Positions 1-14,177 of a stretch of 64,000 bases of DNA are shown piece by piece (position 1 is the first letter of the stretch; every line of letters starts with the position of its first letter). Source of the DNA: Dipylidium caninum (Eukaryota > Platyhelminthes > Cestoda > Cyclophyllidea > Dipylidiidae); NCBI GenBank assembly GCA_017562135.1, contig QEYB01000282.1:763501-827500 (forward strand), in the 5' to 3' direction. Made by a program: the position numbers and the translations under genes. The notes under the pieces are model-generated. The model was not told the origin of the DNA, did not search any database, and saw nothing but the letters and a program-made list of their open reading frames with translations.

Positions 1-105
1 TGAACACGGTCTCGACGTTTGATGACTTGGTGGCACGTTAAGATGTCACGATAGGAGTTGAGGAAGACGGTCCGAGGCCTCGAGAGCAAGCATAGTCCAC
101 TTCAT
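1..105 (-). CDS. Possible edge exon of an unknown gene
   Basis: Read on the minus strand, the first ~85 bases stay open to the window edge and end in VFLNSYRDILTCHQVIKRRD, whose composition looks like real protein. The frame is closed upstream by a TGA near position 103, so an exon here would have to begin at a splice acceptor just inside it, for example the AG before GCCTCGGACC. I do not recognise the family. It would belong to a gene lying left of the window, not to CRMP, whose tail ends at 1692. Confidence is low because the segment is short and one-sided. Confidence 0.2.
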
Positions 106-1691
106 AATCCCGTCATCCACAAATCGTCAGGTAACATCGTTGCCGTCGGGGGCGATTTCAGCAAATAGCGGAATAGGGACAAGCATGGGGGAGGGGAGAG
201 TCCAGACACCATGGCTACGTCAAAAGCCGTCTCGGACACGTTCTAGCCCTACCTCCAGACCACGAGGTCCCACCTCACGTCGGCTGCCTGGTTTGCCATC
301 CTCTCTGCCCTGTTTGCTGCTTCCAAGGCAGTTGAGGCACGCGGAGCCGTGCAGGCGATTTAAGTGCACTCAACTCGACTGTCGCGGCGACGTGGCATTA
401 CGACTTTTCAGGTGAACAACAAGTGGGGCGAGCACGAAACCCTCATAAAACCGCTGCGAAGAGATTAGATAATGGTGAAAATAGATAAACCCGACCAACT
501 TCGGAGGGTGGCCCGTGTTCCAACGCAGACATGCCCACAAATTTACTCTGGCCAAGAAGGCGATTCCTCGAATGATCTCCCCATTCACTGTCCCAGAAAA
601 GAAAAACATCAATTTATCCATCCACTTTTTCACTAGTCAAATCACGATTAGTGCATTTATTGGTCACTAGTGGGAGGAGGGAGACAAGACAGGTTCTGTA
701 TTGACATCATGATCGAATAGAAGAGGGATTGAGTGAAAGGGGGGGGGGACTCTGTAAAGGAAATAAATCTCCGCTCCAAGTAGCTAAGCATCGTCGTTTC
801 GGAAAAAAAGTAAGTAGAAGACAACATAGAGAAGTCGGTGGGTTGTGTGAAATGCGGAGATGCAATGCACTACGAAGGTCACAAGTAAAGACAGCACCGA
901 TTCGAGAGACAAGGTCCTCTATCGCCCCCTTCCCAACGCCACCCCTCTACCAAAGCGAACTCGATTTTCCTCCTGGTGGTTGCATGGTGCGAGTTGAGGT
1001 GCGGGTCGGCACTGAGTCGTCAAATTGTGTGCCTACAGATACAAAAAAGAGCGTGAACGATGTCTGGGTCGACTTTCAGGCTCGCCTGCTGAAAAGAGCA
1101 AGTCGGCTAAAAATTGGTAAAAAGGAGCAAAACAACCATTGCAGTGATCGCAAACTATGCCGATACTTAAAAGACTTGAGTTGTCAATTTGGAGTACATA
1201 TCTCCTCGATAGGAAGCAAAAAAATAATTTTTGCGCGTCCTCACACAAAAGGCAGCCGGAGGGGGGTGATCCACACAAAGGGGGTCAACTACGCAAACAC
1301 AGCAAACACCACCTTACCTCCATTTCTTCGAGGCTCATCGATAAAATTGCCTAAAAATGGGAATTTGGCGCGACGTTAAGCTTGAGTGCCACTGCTGTTG
1401 TTGAAGGCGTAAAAGAATGCACGAACTCAACAAAAGTAGTAGTAATGTCAAACGCGTCATCCGGTGCATGTTTAAAGACCATAATTTGGTCAAATTCACG
1501 TCACTCTTTTATAAGGCGAATAACGACAATGATTCCATGTCGGAGCCCAACTATTCGAATAAGAGGGGCTTAGGTCTATCTCCAAGTATCCAAAATGAGG
1601 ACTTTTCGTAATGCAAAACATGTTTTTGATATTATAATGTGTTTGCTCTAAAAATGACTCCACAAAGTGAAACAAAAAAATGAAGATCATG
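1..1691. other. Left flank, no assignable gene
   Basis: No conserved protein was recognised here. The first 400 bases are GC-richer than the rest and contain several overlapping short open frames on both strands, none with convincing splice sites or family motifs. A short minus-strand frame at the left edge looks coding and is listed separately. The stretch between about 1,500 and 1,690 is the 3' flank of the CRMP gene; I see no AATAAA there on the minus strand. Confidence 0.5.
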
Positions 1692-3858
<2,167 letters not shown>

Positions 3859-4921
3859 TTTACAAATTGTGAAAGGCGGTGAATAAATGAATGAACCAAT
3901 AGGCTTCGTAACACTGTTCAATTATCCTTGAAATTGGCAAATTTAAACGAGTTATCATACACAAATACGGAAAGGTCTTTTGGTTTCTTATTGTATGATA
4001 AAATTATCACACTAAATAAATTTATTACGGGCTACCTTGCGCGCGTTTGACGCAATATCTGTGGCGCACCGATAGTGTACCTAAGATTAAGTGGGGCAAA
4101 TTGAGTTTGTGCAGTGTGTTTGTACAAAGCATCCTAGTACCCTAAAATGTGTCTGAGTCACCACGCAGCCCCATGTTCGTTAGCCCTGCTGTGCTCGAGT
4201 TTCCGAAGATGTCACTAGCGTATCCTTACGCCGATGTATCTCCACCAATCTAGCCGCAAAACGTAAATTTATATGAGTATTAACGTGAACTTCCAAATCG
4301 GCCCCTTACTAGCCGTTTGCAACCAAACTACCCGGTGGGTTAATCTGCTTAATTTTACTTTTTGCTTAACTCCCATCAACATCCTAAAATAATTTTGCAT
4401 TAGTATTAAACTCAGTTTTGTGTGTCTCGCAAGTCTTCCTTGCCGTTCTGCCATGGTACACCTCTCATCCGAAATTCTATCTCCAGGAATCGATCTTTGG
4501 AGCTCGCTTCCTTGCCATCCCGCTTATAGCTAATGTAGGAATGATTATATAGATTAAAAAGCGAAAAAGTACCCTACTAATTCTCGGCACCGACCTTGAT
4601 AAGTTTAAACTTTCAGTGGAGATATGGTTGTCACGCACAATGCTCAGAGAACGACTGTTAAATCTTTAAACGAGTGACATGATGAAGCTAAGTATTTCCT
4701 TGGAATGCATACTGAAATGAAACTTATGAGGCATTTGTGATTCTCTTATTGTATACTAACTATTTTAAGTTTCGTTACAATATATCCGTATGAAATTCTA
4801 ACAATATATGTTTTTATTTATGTAGTAAAATGCCATAAATTTGACATAACCGTCACTTCATCCATTTTATAATTTCACCTTAATTTGATGGTCGTGCGCC
4901 GCCCCATCCGCTAGTTAAAGT
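3859..4921. promoter_or_regulatory. Divergent intergenic region, CRMP/CDC7
   Basis: These 1,063 bases separate the start codons of two genes pointing away from each other, so both promoters and 5' UTRs must lie here unless an upstream non-coding exon lies elsewhere. The half nearest CDC7 is AT-rich. I found no open frame that looks coding and no clear TATA or initiator arrangement. Assignment as promoter is by position only. Confidence 0.5.
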
Positions 4922-6561
4922 ATGTCGAAAATAAGGACTGTGGCGCATGTTCGCAGCTTTGAAGAGATAAATTCTGTTTTCGATGTTATTGAGAAAAAGG
5001 GCCAAGGTTGGTTTTGGAATACCGTAATCTAGAAATAAATAGGCACATTTGCCACAGTTTTTACAGTTAAGGGGAAGAATGTCCCCGACGCGGAAACCTA
5101 TGCCTTGAAGATGATTATCCCCACCACTGACCTTAAACGGATAGAGAATGAATTGCGCATTTTACGACAGTTAAAGTAACCTATTTACTGATGCTATTTT
5201 TCATTAGTGGCAAACATGGTGTCATAAAAATGCTGTCAGCAATGCGCGTACTCGATCACGTCTTTATTCTAATGCCGTACATCGATCACACTTCTTTTTC
5301 GGTATATCATCTCCTTACGCCTCTACGACTCAGAGTTATTATTTGTCTTTTAAGGAAAAGGACATACGTCGATATCTTTTACACCTTTTACGAGCTCTCG
5401 AGTATGTCCACCGTTACGGGATCATTCACAGAGATATTAAACCATCTAACTTTTTACTCGATAGGCGAACTCAAAAGTAGCGTCGTTTAGTTTCATTATT
5501 TTGTTTCATTGCAACAGATATACACTTATAGATTTCGGTCTTGCCCACTCACAATTTGATGGTGACTTGGATAAAAACTGGAGTCCTTCTTCTGTACCAC
5601 AACTATCTGCATTACCAAAGCGGAGAAGCCGTATTTCGCCGGAGAATCGCCGTAGTTACATGCTCAGAACCTTAAGCGCAAGGGAGTACACCAATCCGCG
5701 CCTTATTGCACCGAAGACTCTCGAAAAACCGACCATGATTAGACCATCAGTATACTCAGCTATGAACACATCTTGCAGGTCAAGTACCACGGAGGTCTCT
5801 TCCTTTTCTCCTTCTTCACTTCTTCCCAGTGGCAGTGGCTGCGTCGCAACCAGTTCAACAGAGGAACAATGTGTCTGCGGCAACCGTCTGACTCTATGTC
5901 GCGGTTGCCGCGCCTATGCCAAGCATCCTCCCGTCCGTCGAGGCGGCACTCTGGGATACAGACCCCCAGAAGTGGTTCTTCGTGCCCTTCGACAAACTAC
6001 CTCTATCGATTTGTGGGCCGTCGGAGTGATATTTTTAACCTTCCTCAGTGGCCGATATCCCTTCATCAAGGTAGACGATGACTTGGAGGTCCTTCATGCC
6101 TTCACTCATCTTCTTGGCTATGAACGGATGCAACAAGGCGCCCATGTTGTCGGAAAACGACTGTTAATCGACCCCAAACCACCGCCTTTGCAGGAGGGCG
6201 AAACTTCAGCCCTCTTCCTTAAAAAACGGTAAGTTCAAATTAACCTGTTTTTTGATTGTCCATTGGCTTCTCTACGCCTATACAAGCACATTCGTAGGAC
6301 TCTTTTTCCCATAGGTTGGTTAATATTCGTAAGAATGAACGGAAACTGGTTGCGCCCCCACCAGTGATGAATGAAGTAGCCTCCTCCACAGAGTCGCGCG
6401 GAGTTGCCCTCCCAAATACCCACAAGTTCCCCAATTCGGCTTATGACTTGTGTGCTCAGCTTCTGGATCCCGTTCCCAGTCGAAGGATAACTGCAGAACA
6501 AGCTGTCAAACACCCATTCATTCGGGGGATTGAAATCAAGACTCGGTCAGATCACTCCTGA
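4922..6561 (+). CDS. CDC7: CDC7-type protein kinase, 6 exons
   Basis: Catalytic subunit of the Dbf4-dependent kinase, which phosphorylates MCM helicase to fire replication origins. Exons: 4922-5006, 5043-5175, 5208-5301, 5334-5476, 5518-6228, 6315-6561, in phase, 470 residues. The kinase core is complete: glycine loop GQGTFATVF, lysine in TYALKMIIPT, catalytic HRDIKPSNF, DFGLA, then the activation end GGTLGYRPPEV and DLWAVGVIFLTFLSGRYPF. Between DFG and GGTLGYRPPE lies a ~135-residue insert ending in a cysteine cluster (CVCG...LCRGC), matching the CDC7-specific kinase insert. The closing helix (LLDPVPSRRITAEQAVKHPF) is typical. Human CDC7 is 574 residues; this one is shorter, with little N-terminal extension before the kinase domain. 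Introns are 36, 32, 32, 41 and 86 nt. Its stop lies 86 bases from the DEPDC5 stop on the other strand. Confidence 0.93.
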
Positions 6562-6616
6562 AAAATGTATCACGAATCACATTTTGTTAGAAAGATTTTC
6601 GGAAAGTTGAGGCACT

Positions 6617-6622
6617 TTTATT
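6617..6622 (-). terminator. DEPDC5 poly(A) signal
   Basis: AATAAA on the minus strand, 25 bases past the DEPDC5 stop codon. Cleavage 10-30 bases further would give a 3' UTR of only about 40-60 bases, ending within tens of bases of the CDC7 stop codon on the opposite strand. Confidence 0.7.
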
Positions 6623-6647
6623 ACTAAAGTGGTAGAAAAGAAAGTTA

Positions 6648-9600
6648 TTATATCACTATATCTGCATCATCTGGAGCGCCGAGATAGGCTTTGAACTCTT
6701 TAAAGGCATCAAGTAGGCGCGTATCCCCGTTTCCATCTTCACTACCGCCAGAGCAGAAAGCACGGAAGTCCTCTAGCATTCCACTATGGAAGACCTCATC
6801 ACCGGTTGTCTGTCCGCGCCATTTTCGAGGTAACATATGATTCCAGGTCCAGAAAAAGCCAACTTCTGTCTGTGTATCAAAGCACGAGGTCAGTGGGTCC
6901 AGTACTGTTCGACGGCTCGCTGCTGTCCCCGATGTAGTAATCCTCGACTCCGAGTTCTGATTACTTACTGCCGCTTCAGTGTCCGAAAATAGCGTCGTCT
7001 GGGGGGGAATGAAAGATAATCAGTACGAGGGTAAGATCCATCATCTCTCCGAACCATAAAATAATGTACTTACTCCATATGAACACAAGGAAGGTGGGTA
7101 GACAGCGATGGATGCTGGTCGAGGAGTGGAATGGTCGGAGAGGCGCTCCTCGTTTTCTCTATTCGTCGTCGACGCCTGTACTTGGTTGGATGGCGATGAC
7201 TGTATCGAACAACGTGGATAGAGGGGGATCATTGCAAACATGCCCCCAGAGACGTGGACGAAAGTGCGTTGAGTGTAAACCATGCCTTTGTGCGGTTCCT
7301 CGCCTGACTGCATCGAGCGTCGAGCTTGGATAGTCTCTCCGCTTTCCCCCTGGAGACTGGGATATTGATGCACGGCGGGAGAGTAGGTAATTGGTATGAA
7401 ACCGAATCTGTAATAAAGAGTGAGGAAACCACTTTCATGCCCTACTTCCCACCCCCTTGCGTCACCCTACTTACTTGCTTAGAATTCGCTCTTGGAAGTA
7501 AAACAGGGCGATCATTTGCTCCGATTCTGACAGTTCTAAAGGCGACAAAGAGAAGTTTGTCTAATTCGTCCCGGAACTACCTGATCCGCTAGAAAACGGT
7601 CAGTGTTTGATTTACCTGGAAAGAGTTCAGCAGCAACACCGTTTGGGGTGGAGTTTTGCGAGCTTGTTGGAGTGGCATTCCTGGCACAGACAAGTTGACG
7701 AAGACGACATGGTACGAAAATTGGCAGTCGCAAGGGGTAGAGACCGTAACGCGTGCCCGAATAACCGAAGGGGTAGCATGGAGCTGGGACTATGTGGAAG
7801 CCGGGGCTTGTGGCCTTGTAGTAAATATACAGCAGCAACTGCAACCAAATAGGGAAAGTCAGGGTTTGGCAATCAACAACATACTCGACAATAAGAAGTC
7901 TTCTGTTGAATATGTAGAAATGGTGGGGGACTTTCGGGATAAAAATTAAAGGCGGATTCGCACCGCCGGTGTGTGAGAGTACACAATTAAAGTGTGAATG
8001 CGAGTGCGCTACAAACCATTTCGTTTAGTCGCTGGCAGAAGCAACAAGCCACTGGATCTCCAGTCCGAAGGCACAAGTAGGATGGTAATTAAGGTCGTAG
8101 AGGAGGCAGTACCATTCCGGATGACGCTTCAGGGTCGCGGCGGCGGCAGCGCTAGTAGTTGAGGGTTCCCGAAGGTCCCTCGTAACTCGTTTTCTTAGCA
8201 CACCCTCTGACCCAACTGGAAGGGAAGAAGGCGAGGGAGTTTAGTGATTAAGTCCACTTCTAAGCAAGGAGAGAGGTGGGTATCCACGTAAAATCCTCAC
8301 CATGGATACCGGGATTGTTTTCAACTCCAAAAACCTGACCCAAACACCCTGTGCTCAAGAGACCATTGACAGAGCGAGTGTCTAGATCATCTGACAGCAC
8401 AAGAGGAGGAGGAGGCGAGGAAGGGTAGAAGACGGAGGTGAGGCGCGGATGAGTTGGGTGAGAGTGAACCACCGTTGGGGTTTCGTTCACCACGAGTACC
8501 TCGATCCACTCCTTTTGGAAATCCGTGGAAAAGGCGCCGAGAGGGGAGTTGCTAGTGGGTGGCAAGTGGATGAGGGGGAAGGGGATCTTCCTGATTTCCA
8601 AGGGTCTGACGAAGCCCACTTCGCTTCCGATCGATTTTCGTCCATCTAAACCGATGGAAATGCGCATCTTAGACAAGTTCTTGAGCGGGTCTAATCCAAT
8701 GTCCAGGGGGTGAACTATTCAGCAAGGAGTCCAAGGAATTTAAAGATTAAAATATTAATATTTCATGAGAAGAGTGGCGAGTGAGTGCACGAGGGATAAG
8801 TTAGAATAGCAGTCGGTGATGATGAGAGATGAAAGAGGAAAATCGGGGTGGATTAATGAGTGGATGTGATTTGGTTGGCCGATGGACGAGTGCCCGAAGC
8901 GAAGCTGATTTAACGCCTGAAAGGAAAGCCGAAACAATAACCTTTGCTGGAGATCTCCGATGGTCTCTCAGGCTTCACGGTGCTCACGGACTTTCGATAG
9001 CCTAGGTCGAACAGAAGAACACATTAAGTCGAGCCACTAATTCCCCTTTTTTAAAGAGTCCTCGCAACGGTTCCCAACTTTCGCGTATGGCAAGACGTAA
9101 CATATTCTTTGTTGACGTTTCTAGCTGTATAAAATTTCGTCAGTTGGCGTTCTTGTATCGTCACATGAGTGGCAGAAGAGTTGGAGTTGTGCGCAGTCAG
9201 GACGAGGAAGAGGAGACAAACAGACAAACAAACAAACAAACAAACAGACAGACAGATAGGCCGTTTAGCCGATTTCATTAATGTTTGAATTTCCGTATAG
9301 ATGTCAAGACGAATCGTTGGGCAGACATGCCTCTTTTTACTCATAGAGAGGGACGGATTAATGCAGAATTCACGCCACGGAGGTTAAAACAGGCGGCTGT
9401 ATTCGCGAAAGTCTATCGTAATACCTTGAACGAAGGCATATCACAGACCACCGAGAGAAGAGGAGAGAACCATAGCTCTCCCCGAAAAACGACAAAGGAT
9501 GACTACGAACAAAAATGTTGAAAAGTGGCGCACTCTATCTCACAAGTAATCACATTGCCAAGGACAAGTAGTCCGAGATCCCATCTCATCTCACTCAGTC

Positions 9601-10738
9601 TTGACCTGACTGCCATCATACAAACACAGGTCATTTTAAAAGGAAGACCTGCTTACTGTAAGTTTCGCTAACTTCGAGGCTATTCGGGCTGGCGAATTCC
9701 ACAAGGACTGTGTAGAGGAAGAAGCCGTTGAGGAATTTGTGGGCCCGATTCCCCGAGGCGTGGCAAATGTACTCGGCGTCCAGAAGGCTCTGTCGAGAGA
9801 CAAGACAATCGTTGTTAGACAAAAGTGACCCTGTGGTGAGCGCGTGTAGGGTAACAGCGCGGGAAGAAGATCTCAATGAAATGGACTTTGAAGTAGGGTG
9901 CCGGCGTCACACGTGTGTCGGTTCAAACGTGTATACAAAAAAAACAGGATATGACATTGGTGGATTTGAGTGAAGTCAGCCTCGGCTCTAATACGGTCTA
10001 AAATATGTCCCCAAGGATGAAATAAGATTCGCCACTAATGAACAGGAAGGCAATCTGGAAACTGCTTGAAAGACTTCACCTGTGCATACTTCACGGCAGT
10101 ATCCAAGGAAAACACATCGACAAGGTTGCGTGAGAGCCAATTTGTGAGGTCGCAGCCACAAAATGTGAGCTTTGGCAGGGTCGGGGTGCCCGTCACGAAG
10201 GTCAGACCGCACCTGTTCCAAGCAAAATTGGAAATGTGCAGTTAATAGCCCCCCATTAAAAATATTTTTGTGCTTTCAACACTATTTGAATACGGGACTT
10301 TGAACCTTCACGATAAATCTAAGTGAGGCTGGGGGAATGTAATATCCTGAGCCCTCAAATCAAAGTGTATTTTGGTTTGAGTGGACTGGTTGAGGGAAAC
10401 CGAGGAAAAGAGCATTGCTCAGACTTACTCAGGATCAAGAAGAGCCGCAACGACCCGCCACATCTCCGAATGGGTTGAAAGAGGAAGCGGCGATGATGCC
10501 GAGACGGAAGAGGAGTTCATTGAACCGGTTGAGTGAGGATGGGCAGAGGATGGGGGCGGGGGCAGAGGCGGGATGGGTGTGGTGGCGGCCGAGTGGGTGC
10601 CGCTCTCCGATGCTACCACTCCGTCCAGTTCCAGGGTCGGCGTTGTCACATTTCCATGACGACGGGTGGCGTTGATGGATGAGGCCACGACTGGCATTGT
10701 TGTTGTCGCGTCATGTGAGGCTCGTTGCGGACTCACCG
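6648..10738 (-). CDS. DEPDC5: DEPDC5 exons 29-37: linker, DEP and C-terminal domains
   Basis: Exons: 10738-10429, 10212-10080, 9789-9657, 8645-8301, 8215 to about 8028, 7838-7616, 7535-7475, 7407-7074, 6998-6648. Exon 29 is a Ser/Thr/Pro linker ending [12 protein letters not shown]. Exons 30-31 form the DEP domain: [25 protein letters not shown], then [14 protein letters not shown] and [12 protein letters not shown]. Exon 32 has [13 protein letters not shown]. Exon 33 has [19 protein letters not shown] and exon 34 GFHIVPAP...[13 protein letters not shown]. Exons 35-36 have [16 protein letters not shown] and [10 protein letters not shown]. Exon 37 has [15 protein letters not shown] and GQTTGDEVF, with a 351-nt open frame to the TAA. 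All joins keep phase except the 3' end of exon 33, where no GT precedes an in-frame TAA at 8025-8027. The start of exon 29 at 10738 is phase-consistent, but its acceptor is weak. Confidence 0.88.
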
Positions 10739-13700
10739 CTTCCACCCAATTGAACTAGGGACATGTTTTGAACACAGTCAAGATGGCACCTGTGTTCCAC
10801 CCACGTTAAGCAGTGGAGGGTGAATCCTCATTGCCACTCCAACTGCGGGTAATTCCTTAACCTCTCTAAACGTTACGCGAGTTTTCTGGAATTCTGTCAC
10901 CCCCGAAGCACTGCTAAGATACCTCAACCTACTCCTTCGCATGCGTGATTGTGTGCGATTATAGAACAGAAGAGTAAATGATTAGAGGAAGCCTGGTGAA
11001 AAAAAAATACATTTATTATAAGGAGAGAGGGGAGCAAAACAACCTGCACTGATGGAAATTTGCTGAAATTTGGCACACCTACTTCCACATTATATGAAGC
11101 CAGGCGAAATGCAACACCATTCAATCCCGCATGGCTTAAGCGCATAACAGAGTTTCCGAGACAGGGAAAAGGCTACTGGTCCCCGTAAATACAATCTACT
11201 TAGAAAATAATAATAACCATGAAGTCGTAGAAGGATTTCCCGAGAGAGAGGGGGTGGGTGTTCCCAGGAGGAGAGTCGTGCCAACAACTAAGCCTTACCA
11301 CTGTACTTTGTGAGCGCAAAATAAGCCTGTCATGCCAAGTCAATTCACCCCAAGGCGATCTAAGTACTACGGCCGCTGAAAGACACGCAAAGAAAGGTTG
11401 ACGCGGAAGGCGGTGGGAAGTTTATGGGCGGAAAGGCAATTGCTGTACAAGTGGGTGGAGACCACACGAACGCGATATTTCTTCAGTGTACAGAGTACGT
11501 CTTAATGAGACAATGAAAGTTAACACATTAGAGGACCAACGTCAGATTGTCATTGACAGGCTAACAATGAGTGATCGGCGGACTGACCGACCAATTTGCC
11601 GGTCGTCGAATGCGACTGTTGACAGCAGGGTACACCGGTGATACGCATAAAAATATGTCCGATTATGGTGGATCTCGCTGTTCCACCGATAAAGTCGTCC
11701 ATCCTCACGTCACAACACGTGTTCTAACACCGCCTGATGAATGGCAAATATTTGAGGTCTGTCTGACCCACTTGCGCGCGCCTCAGAAGCTTCACACTCC
11801 CAGGTTGAGGTGAGCAAGAGGGTTTCTCTATGAAGTCAATGGCCTGCGGCCCTATCTCACGACGCGGGAGTAGAGGGGAGAGCAAGAAGACAATGTGGAG
11901 GAGAAAATGAGGCAGATATTCGGTCAAGTAGAATCGGTGTGAGCCCAGACCAATCCGCCTCTACCTCGACCCTTCGGGGTACAAAAAAAATTGAAATAAA
12001 GGGGAGGAGATTAAACTATGGGGGAACAACTTATAAGGCTACCGGCCTCAAAAAGGCAATGACGACGACCACTTGCGCTCCTTCGCATAAGAGAGCAGCT
12101 TTCGGGTGGTTAATGAGGAAGAAATGGCAGAGGTTAAATGTAGCCACTAATGGGATGCCAGTTTTGTGAGTCGAGGCAAATGCTACAGCAGAGTGCGCCA
12201 CGAGTGGACAGGACCCGTAACAGCAAAGGCGAAGAAGTCACATCCTAACCGTTCGCCGGAGTTAAATACAAACATGCTCGGACTTCCCACGCCAACAGGT
12301 CTTGGTGATGGAGAAGCCGTTGAGTTCGAGTACGTACTCGCCCAAAGGTGACTTTGTTGCTAAAAATTTGCAAAATTCTGAACCTATTGGGAGAAGGGTC
12401 GGTTGAACCACCCTGCGTACTGCTGATGTCTGAATTATGGTTAGAGGATGGGAGAGATGTTACTCTCACCGGAAATGCAAGCAAGTGTTGGACAAGATTC
12501 GGTTAATATGAGGTGTTTTCAAGGGAGTGACGTCTTGAGAACGCGGAAGAGAACTTACTATCGCTGCGGTCTCATTGGTCGTGGCCGAATGAGGCTAGAA
12601 ACAGAGAATTTGGTTGAAATGAAAGAGAAGGCTCCTAAAAATTCAATCTCATCACCTCCTCTCCACTCAAGTGTCACATCCACTGCGTGACCTTAAGGAA
12701 ATGTGAATGAATGGCCTCTGTCAAATGAAGCCTCATTTACCGGAATGATTGCAGCCGATCGGGGAGTTTTGGCCTACGGCAAAAGCCAGGCTGCTTGTGC
12801 AGCAACACGCACAAGAGGAAGGTTAAAGGTGATATGGAGGGGCAAAGATGGCAATCACTTTTTAGTCCAGTCTATTCTAGAGATGATTCAATCAGAGCTG
12901 ACCTTTCCGGCGCTAATAGAGCGTAAGAGTAGAAAAGGTGGAAAGTTTTCAAATGAGCCACAAATCGTTAGATCACGCAAGAGTTGAATAGAAGGTGACT
13001 TACATGCTTGTTTTTGGAAGGACACAATGACGCGCCGGATACGGTTGAGGGATTCCACAAAAGTGATGAACTTGTCGCAAAGTTTCTCGTATCCGATAGA
13101 CGCCAGTGGCGTCCCGTAAACGTCGCAACGAACGCTTTTTCCGCTGGCTTTGGCTCTTAAGTATTCGAAAAGAATGAACAAAAATTGTGTGAAGTTTAGG
13201 GTTGTCACCTTGTTCCCTTTCTGTCAACCAAGTTCAGTTTTAAGGCGTACGACAGCTGTCAACCTCCAAAAAAGCATTAAAAGAACACTGAAGGGAACGT
13301 GGTGGGCAAGTGGATCGACTATGCAAAATGTCGACAGTAACACTCCGATCATGAGCGGGTGAAGTTACGAATGTATTGAAAAAAGGGTCCAACGAAGGGA
13401 GGGACGGGGGAAAAACGTCCGGCATTGGAGAAAAAATCGCTTGATCGCATCGGCGTGGAAGCTACGAAATATGCCGCGGTGTCGACATGCTCCTTTGCGT
13501 TTTTTGATTTATCTGAACTGTTCCATGGTGCTTGTTGTGATAGGAGCCTACCTTACCAAAACCAGAGACGATGTCCGAGTTCTTCTCGCCCTCACTGGCA
13601 CCTGACAAAACGCATCGCACAGCTCCTGCTGCGTATGTCATGAATGCTAACTGCCGACTCCACGAGCACAGAAACGTCGAGGCGGCATACGCAGACAGAC

Positions 13701-14140
13701 AGGCTAATATATGCCATAATTGCATCACAACAAGACCGGGCTCAAAGAGAGGGGATAGGTGGATTAATGTACTCAATAAACTAGAGTGGACGCCAATGAT
13801 GGGGGGTTTATAGCCCACTTACAAACAACGGCCCTTCTCAGAAGGCAAACAGTGAGTATTTCCATCTTATCTGAGGACAAGGGAGTTAAAGGGCGGCCTT
13901 CAACCCTCGTACCGATCCAAGCGATGTCCGAGTTGACAATGGAGTCAAGTAAATTCTTAACTTTGAGAGGGTCTTGCACCGGCCAACCTTTTTTTGACTG
14001 GGGGGCCTGCGTGCCGCAGATGGGCAGCCGAATAAGCCAGAAAAGGTCGGGATTTGTGAAACCTTGAACCCCCATTCGCCAAGTTCATGTTTTACATTTA
14101 TTAATGCGCGTACAGTAGAATATAGGCATGACGTCTCTTT

Positions 14141-14177
<37 letters not shown>

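Noticed and set aside
7536..7600. DEPDC5 exon reading [13 protein letters not shown]
   Set aside because: It follows exon 34 in frame but hits a stop. The alternative acceptor at 7536 with a good pyrimidine tract gives [19 protein letters not shown], which matches the family and keeps phase.
10425..10675. Plus-strand frame over DEPDC5 exon 29
   Set aside because: It is the complement of the Ser/Thr/Pro linker exon, which is fixed in phase to the DEP-domain exon.
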